Shown: positions 1-5,554, counted from the stretch's first letter. The stretch: 8,241 nt of DNA from Muribaculaceae bacterium (GCA_016292745.1 JAEDFO010000079.1:1-8241), one strand, 5' to 3'. Translations and numbers: made by a program. The notes: a model not told the origin generated them from the sequence alone.

Positions 1-509
1 CATGTCGGGGTTAGTGCTGTCAAATATTCCCTCGTTCTCCATTGCGCTCTTTATCTGCGTCGGGTCGGTCACCTTAATCTCATAGATTTGTGGCTTGCCT
101 TTTATATCTATTGTTGCTATTACACCATCAGTTCCTTCAGCACCTTTATAAAACTCGCCGAAATTCATTATTCGTGTTTCATAATGTGGGTTTCTTATGT
201 TGAGGAATGCCGGAATAACTCTAATGGCTTTTTCTTTAGCGTTTAGATAGCGCTCATACATCGATGAGTAGTCGTACCCTTTTTCAGTGCCGCTATATTT
301 TATGTGATTTAGATAGTGCTTTTTATCATCCTCGCTCAAATCAAGTTTATCAAGAGTTATTGAATTGCTTGCATATCCTCTTGCAGATTTTTCATCGGAT
401 ATGCATCCAGCACTCGCTGAGCCTCTTTGCTGTCGGTAATCACCTCGATGCCGGCATTGCGGAGCAAATCCATGATAGAGTTACGCAATGCAGTTTCCTT
501 AATACTGCG
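1..509 (-). pseudogene. frameshifted fragment of a large mobile-element (polyvalent) protein
   Basis: Two minus-strand frames carry protein-like sequence in succession. The first (about 509 down to 400, closed upstream by a TAG at 510-512) reads KETALRNSIMDLLRNAGIEV followed by ITDSKEAQRVLDA. This resembles a segment I recall from very large polyvalent proteins of Bacteroidales phages and conjugative elements. Near 396-402 the sense shifts to a second frame, which starts DEKSARGYASNSIT and stays open to position 1. That part is hydrophilic and globular-looking, with IRVIPAFLNIRNPHYETRI and then a stretch ending IYEIKVTDPTQIKSAMENEG. I do not recognise its fold; a nuclease-like C-terminal domain of the kind found in such proteins is possible but unproven. 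The first frame, left unshifted, ends at a TAA at 357-359. Upstream, about 500-585, a third frame (KETVTKVVAHYALGLNVIEL) may be another decayed piece. The frameshifts and absence of a start mark it as broken, unless an assembly error lies at about 398. Confidence 0.55.
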
Positions 510-601
510 CTATTAAGTTCAATTACATTTAAGCCCAAGGCATAATGCGCCACAACCTTAGTTACAGTTTCTTTCTTAATAGACAAGTACAATCAGATGA
601 A

Positions 602-775
602 TCAGATTTTGTCGAGCGAGTTGCGGAGGGCAAAAGGTTTGGGGCGGTCAAGCTGTTGGAATTGCTTGGGCGACATTCCAGTGAGCGACTTAAACTGGGA
701 GCTGAGGTGTGCCAACGAGCTGAAGCCATACTCATATGCCAGTTCACTTACGTTTTTCTGTCCATAGCACAGCTC
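602..775 (-). pseudogene. AraC-family regulator, C-terminal remnant
   Basis: This is the last 57 codons of an AraC/XylS-type transcription regulator. The visible part is the second helix-turn-helix of the DNA-binding domain: VSELAYEYGFSS, then LAHLSSQFKSLTGMSPKQF, which matches the family pattern (V-x-E-I-A-x-x-x-G-F-x-S, F-x-R-x-F-K, G-x-S-P). A tail of about 17 residues follows, ending in a TGA at 602-604. The reading frame begins just after a TGA at 776-778 and has no start codon. The ligand-binding domain and the first helix-turn-helix are missing, so the piece cannot be functional. Its 5' end abuts the TonB-receptor fragment in another frame, which looks like a deletion junction. AraC regulators often sit beside outer-membrane transporter genes, so the two relics may once have been neighbours. 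Confidence 0.85.
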
Positions 776-776
776 T

Positions 777-1108
777 CACCCAGTAATTATTGTCGGAATA
801 GTTCTGGAACGCATTGATTTCGAAAGAGAATCCACCCTCTGAAATGTATGAGAAATCAACGTACGATTTGTGGGTGTTAAACGAGCCGTAGGTATACGAG
901 GCATCGAGCGACCATCCCTTGCGATGCTTCCCCGTGATAATGTTTATCACGCCGCCCAGGGCATCGGTGCCGAATCCAACGGCCCCCCCCTTACACACTT
1001 CGATACGCTCGGCATAGTTCACCGGAATGTAATGTTGCTCTGGGCATATGCCGGCGCACTTAGCAATGCAATACATATCGCAATACCGTTTCGTAGTTTA
1101 TTCTTCAT
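777..1108 (-). pseudogene. TonB-dependent outer-membrane receptor, internal remnant
   Basis: This is a broken TonB-dependent receptor, the kind of outer-membrane barrel that imports large nutrients. An ATG at 1106-1108 opens a clear signal peptide (MKNKLRNGIAICIALLSAPA, then YAQ). Six codons further that frame hits a TGA (1019-1021). From about 1034 another frame carries plug-domain sequence: IPVNYAERIEV, then GFGTDALGGVINIITG, then strand-like GWSLDASYTYGSFNTHKSYV and FSFEINAFQNYSDNNYWV. It ends at about 777, where it meets the AraC remnant; the run-on frame stops at 744-746. A full receptor has some 700-1000 residues, so the N-terminal extension, most of the plug and nearly all of the barrel are gone. 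At the point where relatives read roughly EVYKGVVPVGFGTD this has EVCKGGAVGFGTD over a run of eight C (983-990), a further sign of decay. Confidence 0.85.
983..990. repeat. homopolymer tract C8 in the receptor remnant
   Basis: Eight consecutive C residues (G on the coding strand) lie in the conserved plug motif of the receptor remnant. Runs of this length slip easily during replication. Here the tract coincides with an apparent loss of residues relative to the usual plug sequence. In a dead gene it is more likely decay than a working switch. Confidence 0.6.
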
Positions 1109-1124
1109 TTTGGGTTATATATAC

Positions 1125-1180
1125 AAAAAGCAGTGTCAACTCACATAAAGCCAACTGGACTTACGTGAATCGACACTGCT
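1125..1180 (-). terminator. long RNA hairpin with T run ahead of the receptor start (terminator or attenuator)
   Basis: Two 24-base arms (1129-1152 and 1157-1180) flank a four-base loop. Read as minus-strand RNA, 23 of 24 positions pair: 19 Watson-Crick and 4 G-U, with one U-C mismatch. Read as plus-strand RNA, the four wobble positions become A-C mismatches, so the structure belongs to a minus-strand transcript. The 3' arm ends GACACTGCT and continues as TTTT, giving a run of five T as in an intrinsic terminator. The receptor start codon follows only 17 bases later (1108). It could therefore be an attenuator in the receptor leader, or the terminator of an upstream minus-strand RNA. I do not recognise it as a known riboswitch. 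Confidence 0.7.
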
Positions 1181-1197
1181 CGTTACTTTTATGGGCA

Positions 1198-1229
1198 CAA
1201 AATTACTGTGATATATCATCACAGTCAAT
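1198..1229 (-). promoter_or_regulatory. candidate promoter with dyad operator, upstream of the receptor remnant
   Basis: A TAATTTTG (1198-1205) fits the Bacteroidetes -7 box TAnnTTTG, and an ATTG at 1226-1229 is a three-of-four match to the -33 TTTG at a spacing of 20. The spacer is filled by a perfect 8-base inverted repeat, ACTGTGAT, five bases, ATCACAGT (1205-1225). That is where a repressor, or a CRP/FNR-like protein, could bind; the half site TGTGA...TCACA is CRP-like but the gap is 7, not 6. Transcription would start near 1191 and run through the hairpin at 1129-1180 to the start at 1108. Assigned by pattern only. Confidence 0.5.
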
Positions 1230-1286
1230 ACCTAAAAATAATGATTTTCGATGGCACAAATATTCCACCATAGGTTATTGTATAAT

Positions 1287-1311
1287 AAAAAAAAGCTCCT
1301 CACGGAGCCTT
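1287..1311 (-). terminator. intrinsic terminator, minus strand
   Basis: On the minus strand GGCTCC, loop GTGA, GGAGC is followed by eight T (1287-1294). The stem of five G/C-rich pairs is extended by an A-T pair stack past a one-base bulge. It would end a minus-strand transcript from the right, probably read-through from the small-ORF unit at 1416-1800 or a separate short RNA. The 100 bases between it and the terminator at 1416 hold no open frame or clear promoter that I can see. Confidence 0.75.
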
Positions 1312-1415
1312 AGGAAAAAATAGTATGAATAAAATTTGGTATTAGGGTTAACTTGTATCTTCCAGTTTCATTGTCACATAGAAGAATCTATATAATGATG
1401 AAAATGATTTCTTAC

Positions 1416-1444
1416 AAAAAACCGCTCAAACTCCTTTGTGCGGT
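1416..1444 (-). terminator. intrinsic terminator of the small-ORF transcript
   Basis: The minus strand reads ACCGC, A, CAAA, loop GGAG, TTTG, A, GCGGT, then TTTTT. That is a nine-pair stem with a single A-A mismatch, followed by a T run that also uses the last stem T. It lies just after, and partly inside, the second small open frame. Confidence 0.8.
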
Positions 1445-1515
1445 GTGCCATGTGTGCTTAACAAAAAAGATGACCACAGTGGTATAAAAACCAGTACGTG
1501 TGTCATCAATTTCAT
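1426..1515 (-). CDS. putative 29-residue hydrophobic peptide
   Basis: This small frame begins with an ATG immediately after the TGA of the 44-codon frame and in the same reading frame (TGA-ATG). The product starts MKLMTHVLVFIPLWSSFLL and ends STHGTPHKGV: a lysine, then about 16 mostly hydrophobic residues, then a short polar tail. This looks like a signal peptide or a single membrane span. Its TGA (1426-1428) lies inside the stem of the terminator at 1416-1444, which is unusual for a conserved coding region. It may be a membrane microprotein translated by coupling, or a chance frame in the 3' end of the transcript. I do not recognise a family, and coding status is uncertain. Confidence 0.3.
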   Translation of the reverse strand: MKLMTHVLVFIPLWSSFLLSTHGTPHKGV

Positions 1516-1650
1516 TCAGTCATCCTTCTTTGGATATGCAACATAGCATTTTCTCATCGCTGCCTTCGAAATCGAAGGATTTGGATGATAGGCGTGCGGC
1601 GGAAGTTCACGGCGCACTGCCGAAACGAAGTGTTCTAAATTCTTAATCAT
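1516..1650 (-). CDS. small hypothetical protein, 44 residues
   Basis: This is an open frame of 44 codons starting MIKNLEHFVSAVRRELPP and ending AAMRKCYVAYPKKDD. It is basic overall, with a proline/histidine/tyrosine-rich centre (PPHAYHPNPS) and no signal peptide or membrane span. Three things support real coding. It is preceded by a consensus promoter (1770-1800) and a structured leader and followed by a terminator (1416-1444). Its base composition is clearly richer in G+C than the A/T-rich flanks, and its codons (TCG, CGC, CCG, GCG) match the neighbouring genes. A TAA lies in frame 15 bases upstream of the ATG, so the start is fixed unless a non-ATG start is used. The palindrome CCTTCGAAATCGAAGG (1563-1578) sits inside it. 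I do not recognise the family. A leader peptide or a small RNA-binding protein are possibilities only. Confidence 0.5.
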   Translation of the reverse strand: MIKNLEHFVSAVRRELPPHAYHPNPSISKAAMRKCYVAYPKKDD

Positions 1651-1763
1651 AAATCTAAATTTTTACCGGCACATCGCCGGAATTAAACCTAAACAATCTA
1701 AAAATCTCAGCAGGCATCTCTATGCCCAAAGTATCGCGACGACCACCTCATTATCGTCCCTTT
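1651..1763 (-). promoter_or_regulatory. structured 5' leader of the small-ORF transcript
   Basis: Between the predicted transcription start (about 1763) and the small ORF the minus-strand RNA can form three short hairpins: GACGA with TCGTC near 1735-1757, GGCAT-AGAG-ATGCC (1713-1726), and CCGGC-GATGT-GCCGG (1666-1680). The last lies 15 bases before the start codon and could affect translation. None has a T run, so none is a terminator. The arrangement does not match a riboswitch class that I know. Upstream of the promoter, 1801-1929 is A/T-rich and shows no gene. Confidence 0.4.
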
Positions 1764-1769
1764 TCAGTG

Positions 1770-1800
1770 CAAAGTTACACACTTGTATGAAAACTGCAAA
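1770..1800 (-). promoter_or_regulatory. consensus Bacteroidetes promoter for the small-ORF unit
   Basis: On the minus strand TTTG (1797-1800), exactly 19 bases, then TAACTTTG (1770-1777): a full match to the -33/-7 pattern used by the Bacteroidetes primary sigma factor. The start of transcription is expected near 1763. No long gene follows it, so it must serve the leader and small ORFs at 1426-1763 or a non-coding RNA. Confidence 0.75.
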
Positions 1801-1929
1801 TATTATTGCATAAAAAACTATACATTTTTTCGTATTATTTCGTTTTATTCACCAAATACAGGCCCCAATCGATATAACAGGGCAATAAATCGGTATTTTT
1901 GCACATCATCCGAGAGATTAAAGCAAACC

Positions 1930-1945
1930 TCAGCCTTTGCGCTGA
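1930..1945 (-). terminator. weak hairpin after engB
   Basis: Directly after the engB stop the minus strand reads TCAGC, six bases, GCTGA, then GGTTTGCTTT. The stem is only five pairs and the T run is broken, so it is at best a weak terminator. Confidence 0.35.
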
Positions 1946-2545
1946 TTATTCGATGGAGGAGTTTATCTGCTCAATGTAGTCGAGAATCTCATCGCGCCCA
2001 CGCTTGTCGACGGCAGAAGTTTCGAAAATCGGCGGCAACTCCTCCCATGAGTTAAGCAGCTCTGCCTTATAGGCTTCTACGTTGGCATGGCCGGCATTCA
2101 CTCCAAGCTTGTCGAGCTTGGTAAACACTATGCTGAAAGGCACCCCGTTCTCGCCAAGCCACTGCATAAATTCCAGGTCGATTTTCTGCGGTTTGTGGCG
2201 CGAATCAACCAAAACAAACAGATTGGTCATCTGCCGACGCTGAAGCACATACGACTCAATCATCTTGCGCAACTGCTCGCGGCTTTCCTTGCCTCGCTGG
2301 GCATAGCCATATCCAGGGAGATCGACGATATACCATTGCTTGTTGATTATGAAATGGTTGATGAGCATCGTCTTGCCCGGTGTCGACGAAGTCTTTGCCA
2401 ACGAGCCATTGCCGGTGAGCATATTGATGAGCGATGATTTGCCCACATTCGAACGTCCTATAAAAGCGTATTCAGGCTTGTCCCCGGCGGGACACTTGCG
2501 CACGTCGCTGTTGCTTATCTCGAATTCTGCACTTCTGATTATCAT
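1946..2545 (-). CDS. engB: ribosome biogenesis GTP-binding protein EngB (YihA/YsxC)
   Basis: EngB is a cytoplasmic GTPase needed for late assembly of the 50S ribosomal subunit. The 199-residue product has the standard family length and all G motifs in order: G1 GRSNVGKS (30-37), G2 threonine within SSTPGKT (53-59), G3 DLPGYGYA (75-82), G4 TKLDK (142-146) and G5 SAVD (177-180). The start chosen is the ATG at 2543-2545 (MIIRSAEFEIS). The frame can be extended to an ATG at 2594-2596, but a perfect promoter has its -7 box at 2574-2581, so the longer start would lie upstream of the transcription start. The start also gives the usual short N-terminus before the G domain. The gene is divergent from the ribokinase operon and appears to be transcribed alone. 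Confidence 0.96.
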   Translation of the reverse strand: MIIRSAEFEISNSDVRKCPAGDKPEYAFIGRSNVGKSSLINMLTGNGSLAKTSSTPGKTMLINHFIINKQWYIVDLPGYGYAQRGKESREQLRKMIESYVLQRRQMTNLFVLVDSRHKPQKIDLEFMQWLGENGVPFSIVFTKLDKLGVNAGHANVEAYKAELLNSWEELPPIFETSAVDKRGRDEILDYIEQINSSIE

Positions 2546-2573
2546 CGGCCTTACTGTTATTGATTTTATTCTG

Positions 2574-2604
2574 CAAAGGTAAGCCATATAATGCAAATAG
2601 CAAA
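2574..2604 (-). promoter_or_regulatory. engB promoter
   Basis: On the minus strand TTTG (2601-2604), 19 bases, then TACCTTTG (2574-2581), a full match to the Bacteroidetes -33/-7 pattern. Transcription should start near 2567, leaving a leader of about 20 bases before the ATG at 2545. This site decides the engB start codon. Confidence 0.75.
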
Positions 2605-2654
2605 ATCGGCCTTTGCACTCAACTATTAACTATAATACGTATAATTTAATTTGC

Positions 2655-2683
2655 AATATTTTTGGAAAATATTTGTAAATTTG
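2655..2683 (+). promoter_or_regulatory. ribokinase operon promoter with A/T-rich dyad
   Basis: TAAATTTG (2676-2683) is a good -7 box 30 bases ahead of the ribokinase ATG. The -33 box is less clear: TTTG at 2650-2653 is 22 bases away, slightly long. Between them lies a perfect inverted repeat, AATATTTT-TGG-AAAATATT (2655-2673), well placed for a sugar-responsive regulator, though A/T-rich sequence makes chance dyads more likely. Confidence 0.5.
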
Positions 2684-2713
2684 GGCTACTATATCAACTT
2701 TAAAACTGAGAAC

Positions 2714-3622
2714 ATGAAAATTACAGTTATTGGGAGCACTAATATCGACATGTGCTCGCATCTTCACCGCCTACCAGGTCCAGGCGAAACTGCTGGCGGA
2801 GGTAAATTCATGCAAGCCAACGGCGGAAAAGGAGCCAATCAAGCTGTGGCTGCCGCTCGGCTGGGCGGAAAAGTGAATTTTATAACAGCTCTTGGCGACG
2901 ACAATTTCGCTCAGCAGCTCAAGCTGGAATTCATCAACGAGGGAATCGACACTTCCGGAATAATAACCATGGCAGGTGAACACACCGGAATAGCATTGAT
3001 AATGATTGACAGCAACGGCGAAAACTGCATTGCCGTTAACTCCGGTGCCAATGCACTGCTCACGCCACAACACATCGACGTCCTGAGCCACATCATCGAG
3101 CAATCGGGCATAATTGTAATGCAAGCCGAGATTCCATACGAAACGGTGAAGCATTGTGCCAAGATTGCCAAGGGTGCATCGGTGGCTGTGCTGTACAATC
3201 CCGCTCCAGTGTGCGAGGTCGACGACGAGATGATGCAGATGACCGACATTCTGGTGGTTAACGAGCACGAAGGCGCACAGTTATCCGGGCTCAATGGCAC
3301 CGCTGAAGAGATTGCACGTGCCTTGCATAGCCGCGGAGCCCGAAATGTAGTGGTTACCCTCGGAAAGAATGGCTCGCTGACATTCGATGGCGAGCGCACC
3401 ACCATGGTGCCGTCGTACAAGGTGGAAGCAGTCGATGCCGTTGGTGCCGGCGACACTTTCTGCGGCGCACTGGCTGTAGCTTATGCCGAACGCCAGAGAA
3501 TCGATGCCGATGCCCTCCGATTTGCCACTGCTGCCGCTGCTCTGTCGGTAACAAAGGCAGGAGCACAAACATCAATTCCCGACCGCGCCACAACCGAGGC
3601 TTTTATCGACGCCCGAAAATAA
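2714..3622 (+). CDS. rbsK: ribokinase, PfkB family
   Basis: This is a cytoplasmic sugar kinase that transfers phosphate from ATP to the 5-hydroxyl of D-ribose, feeding the pentose phosphate pathway. The 302-residue product matches ribokinase length. The N-terminal sugar-binding segment reads MKITVIGSTNID, and the PfkB glycine motif NGGKGANQAVAAARLGG spans 36-52. GDD follows at 61-63, NPAP at 162-165, and the C-terminal signature DAVGAGDTFCGA is at 241-252, with the catalytic base Asp247 in GAGD. The KGANQAVAA form of motif 1 is typical of ribokinase rather than of fructokinase or adenosine kinase, though substrate specificity within PfkB is never certain. The ATG at 2714 is chosen; the frame extends to 2651, but that start lies upstream of the -7 box at 2676-2683. 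The permease gene follows after 27 bases on the same strand, which supports a sugar-uptake operon. Confidence 0.92.
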   Translation: MKITVIGSTNIDMCSHLHRLPGPGETAGGGKFMQANGGKGANQAVAAARLGGKVNFITALGDDNFAQQLKLEFINEGIDTSGIITMAGEHTGIALIMIDSNGENCIAVNSGANALLTPQHIDVLSHIIEQSGIIVMQAEIPYETVKHCAKIAKGASVAVLYNPAPVCEVDDEMMQMTDILVVNEHEGAQLSGLNGTAEEIARALHSRGARNVVVTLGKNGSLTFDGERTTMVPSYKVEAVDAVGAGDTFCGALAVAYAERQRIDADALRFATAAAALSVTKAGAQTSIPDRATTEAFIDARK

Positions 3623-3649
3623 TTTTTTCACAAACCTAATACCAACATT

Positions 3650-4654
3650 ATGTACATTATCGACAGTTACGGCATTGCCGTGCTTTTCTGCCTCGTTACA
3701 ATGATTTGCTGGGGCAGCTGGGGCAACACCCAGAAACTTGCCGCCAAGAACTGGCGCTACGAACTTTTCTATTGGGACTATGCCATAGGCATCCTGTTGT
3801 TTGCCATTCTGCTTTGCTTCACACTCGGTAGCATTGGCAGTGGCGGCCGCAGCTTTATGGACGATATCGTGCAGGTTGAGCCCGGACATGTGGCCAGTGC
3901 ACTCATCGGCGGTGTTATTTTCAATGCTTCAAATATTCTTCTGGCAGCAGCAGTATCGATTGCCGGCATGTCGGTGGCATTCCCGCTGGGAGTAGGCCTT
4001 GCACTGGTGCTTGGCGTGATTATCAATTACATTGGCGCACCAAAGGGCGATGCCGTGATGCTGTTTGCCGGCGTGGCTCTCGTGGCCGTGGCTATTATCT
4101 GCAATGGCCTGGCAGCGCGCGGACGCGACACCGAAGGCTCGTCAAACACCCGCAAGGGCATAATCCTGGCTGCCGTGGCCGGCATTCTGATGTCGTGCTT
4201 CTACCGCTTTGTCGCTTCAGCCATGGACCTCGACAACTTTGAGCAACCCACTCCAGGCATGGCCACCCCTTACACCGCATTCTTCATCTTCTCGTGCGGT
4301 ATTCTGCTCAGTAACTTCGTGTTCAATACCCTGGCAATGCGTAAGCCGTTTGTCGGCGAGCCGGTGAGCTACTCCGACTATTTCCGCGGTTCGCTCGGCA
4401 CCCATATGGTAGGCGTGCTCGGCGGATGCATCTGGGGCCTCGGCACTGCTTTAAGCTATATAGCTGCCGGCAAGGCCGGCGCAGCCATTTCGTATGCTCT
4501 TGGTCAAGGTGCACCGATGATTGCCGCTCTGTGGGGCGTGTTTATCTGGAAAGAATTCAAGGGATGCAACTCTGCCACCAAACGGATGCTTGCCTTGATG
4601 TTCGTGCTCTTCATAATCGGTCTGTCGCTGGTTACCGTTGCCGGCAACTGCTGA
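3650..4654 (+). CDS. GRP/RbsU-type sugar permease (DMT superfamily)
   Basis: This is an inner-membrane sugar transporter related to the glucose/ribose porter (GRP, RbsU) family of the drug/metabolite transporter superfamily. The 334-residue product has about ten hydrophobic spans, at roughly 7-23, 43-60, 80-100, 104-126, 134-153, 169-189, 206-226, 250-270, 275-299 and 312-331, with a polar loop at 154-168. The motif WGSWGN (21-26) in the first span and GQGAPM (285-290) near the ninth fit the GRP/ureide-permease pattern. It lies 27 bases after the ribokinase gene, so ribose is the likeliest cargo, probably taken up with a proton. Importing another sugar, or nucleoside-derived ribose, is also possible. 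There is no SusC/SusD pair next to it, so outer-membrane entry must come from elsewhere. Confidence 0.85.
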   Translation: MYIIDSYGIAVLFCLVTMICWGSWGNTQKLAAKNWRYELFYWDYAIGILLFAILLCFTLGSIGSGGRSFMDDIVQVEPGHVASALIGGVIFNASNILLAAAVSIAGMSVAFPLGVGLALVLGVIINYIGAPKGDAVMLFAGVALVAVAIICNGLAARGRDTEGSSNTRKGIILAAVAGILMSCFYRFVASAMDLDNFEQPTPGMATPYTAFFIFSCGILLSNFVFNTLAMRKPFVGEPVSYSDYFRGSLGTHMVGVLGGCIWGLGTALSYIAAGKAGAAISYALGQGAPMIAALWGVFIWKEFKGCNSATKRMLALMFVLFIIGLSLVTVAGNC

Positions 4655-4672
4655 CAAGATGAACTCTCAGCA

Positions 4673-4710
4673 CAATGGCCCGACAGAATTGCTCTTCTGC
4701 CGGGCCATTG
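4673..4710. terminator. two-sided hairpin between convergent genes
   Basis: CAATGGCCCG (4673-4682), A, CAGAA, loop TTGCTC, TTCTG, C, CGGGCCATTG (4701-4710): a 15-pair stem with one A-C mismatch. It sits between the permease stop (4654) and the esterase stop (4730), which face each other. There is no clean T run on either side, but the symmetry and position suggest it ends transcription from both directions. Confidence 0.7.
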
Positions 4711-4729
4711 CATTATATCCCAACGAGTG

Positions 4730-5554
4730 TTATTTCAGCACTCCGCGCAGCTCGCGCAACCATTTCTCAAGTTCACCGGTCCATTGGCGCTTGTAGATAA
4801 ACGAATCGTTGTATCCCCAGCCATGGCCGCCGACAGGATAGAAATGCACGCTGCAATTCTTCACACCATTGTCGACAAGAGCCTTTACATAGTTGATACT
4901 GTTCTCGATAGGCACAACGTCATCGCCAAACGAATGCATCACAAATGCCGGCGGTGTGTTGGCATTCACCTGCTTTTCGTTGGAGAACAGTTCCTCGTCG
5001 GTAGCCGACGGATTCTTCCCGAGTAGATTATCGTGACTGCCACGGTGAGTGATGGCAAGATCCATGCTTATTACCGGATAGAAAAGAATCTGGAAATCAG
5101 GACGGGTAACGGCATCGGCATAGTGGGTTGATAGTGTACTGGCCAGATGGCCACCGGCCGATGATCCCATAACGCCGATTTTGTCGATGTGCCACTCCTC
5201 TGCATGTGAACGCATTATGCGCATGGCCTTCGAGGCATCGGCCAATGGAACGGTCTTGTCGCCGTGAGGCATACGATAACGAAGCACACCATAGGTGATG
5301 CCTTGGGCATTAAACCAATCGGCCATATTAAAGCCTTCGTGGTCCATGGCAAGGCCTTGATAGCCTCCACCGGGGCAAGCAAGAATGGCCATTCCATTAG
5401 GATTCTTGGCTACAAACACTGTGAGTTCCGGCTCCCAGTCGGGACAGCCTGTCGGCTCATCGTAAAGTGCAAAAGTCTGTTTCTGAGCAAATGCCATGTA
5501 TGGCAGCATCATTGCCACCAGCATCATTGCCATTTTAAGGATGTTCTTTGTCAT
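4730..5554 (-). CDS. secreted alpha/beta-hydrolase esterase (acetyl-xylan-esterase-like)
   Basis: This is a serine hydrolase exported by a signal peptide (MTKNILKMAMMLVAMMLPYM, then AFA before QKQ, cleavage near 23). The 274-residue product has the alpha/beta-hydrolase layout: oxyanion segment PGGGYQG (61-67), nucleophile elbow GSSAGGH (130-136) with Ser132 as nucleophile, acid in FGDDVVP (D211 or D212), and His244 in GGHGWG. This pattern resembles the esterases that remove acetyl groups from plant polysaccharides (Axe/BD-FAE type) or act on small esters. The substrate cannot be set from sequence, and no glycoside hydrolase lies beside it. It would act in the periplasm or be surface-exposed. 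It begins 34 bases after the patatin gene with no clear promoter between them, so the two are probably cotranscribed. Confidence 0.85.
   Translation of the reverse strand: MTKNILKMAMMLVAMMLPYMAFAQKQTFALYDEPTGCPDWEPELTVFVAKNPNGMAILACPGGGYQGLAMDHEGFNMADWFNAQGITYGVLRYRMPHGDKTVPLADASKAMRIMRSHAEEWHIDKIGVMGSSAGGHLASTLSTHYADAVTRPDFQILFYPVISMDLAITHRGSHDNLLGKNPSATDEELFSNEKQVNANTPPAFVMHSFGDDVVPIENSINYVKALVDNGVKNCSVHFYPVGGHGWGYNDSFIYKRQWTGELEKWLRELRGVLK

Noticed and set aside
1048..1323. Plus-strand open frame across the receptor leader
   Set aside because: It runs through a hairpin and a terminator that belong to the minus strand; composition is not coding-like.
1473..1483. ACCACAGTGGT palindrome
   Set aside because: Considered as a second terminator (T-rich on the minus strand after it), but the loop would be one to three bases, too tight for a good stem.
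1109..1500. Cobalamin riboswitch ahead of the receptor remnant
   Set aside because: The characteristic B12-box and core sequences are not present; only the terminal hairpin resembles an expression platform.
1894..1901. TATTTTTG, a plus-strand match to the -7 box
   Set aside because: No -33 TTTG at the right distance and no plus-strand gene follows before engB on the other strand; probably chance in A/T-rich DNA.
1783..2055. Plus-strand open frame overlapping the engB end
   Set aside because: It is antisense to the 3' end of engB and begins in A/T-rich promoter DNA; no recognisable protein features.
2546..2596. Longer engB start at 2596
   Set aside because: The promoter -7 box (2574-2581) lies inside the extension, and the extra residues do not resemble EngB.
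2651..2713. Longer ribokinase start at 2651
   Set aside because: It would begin upstream of the -7 box at 2676-2683; MKITVIGS is the normal ribokinase N-terminus.
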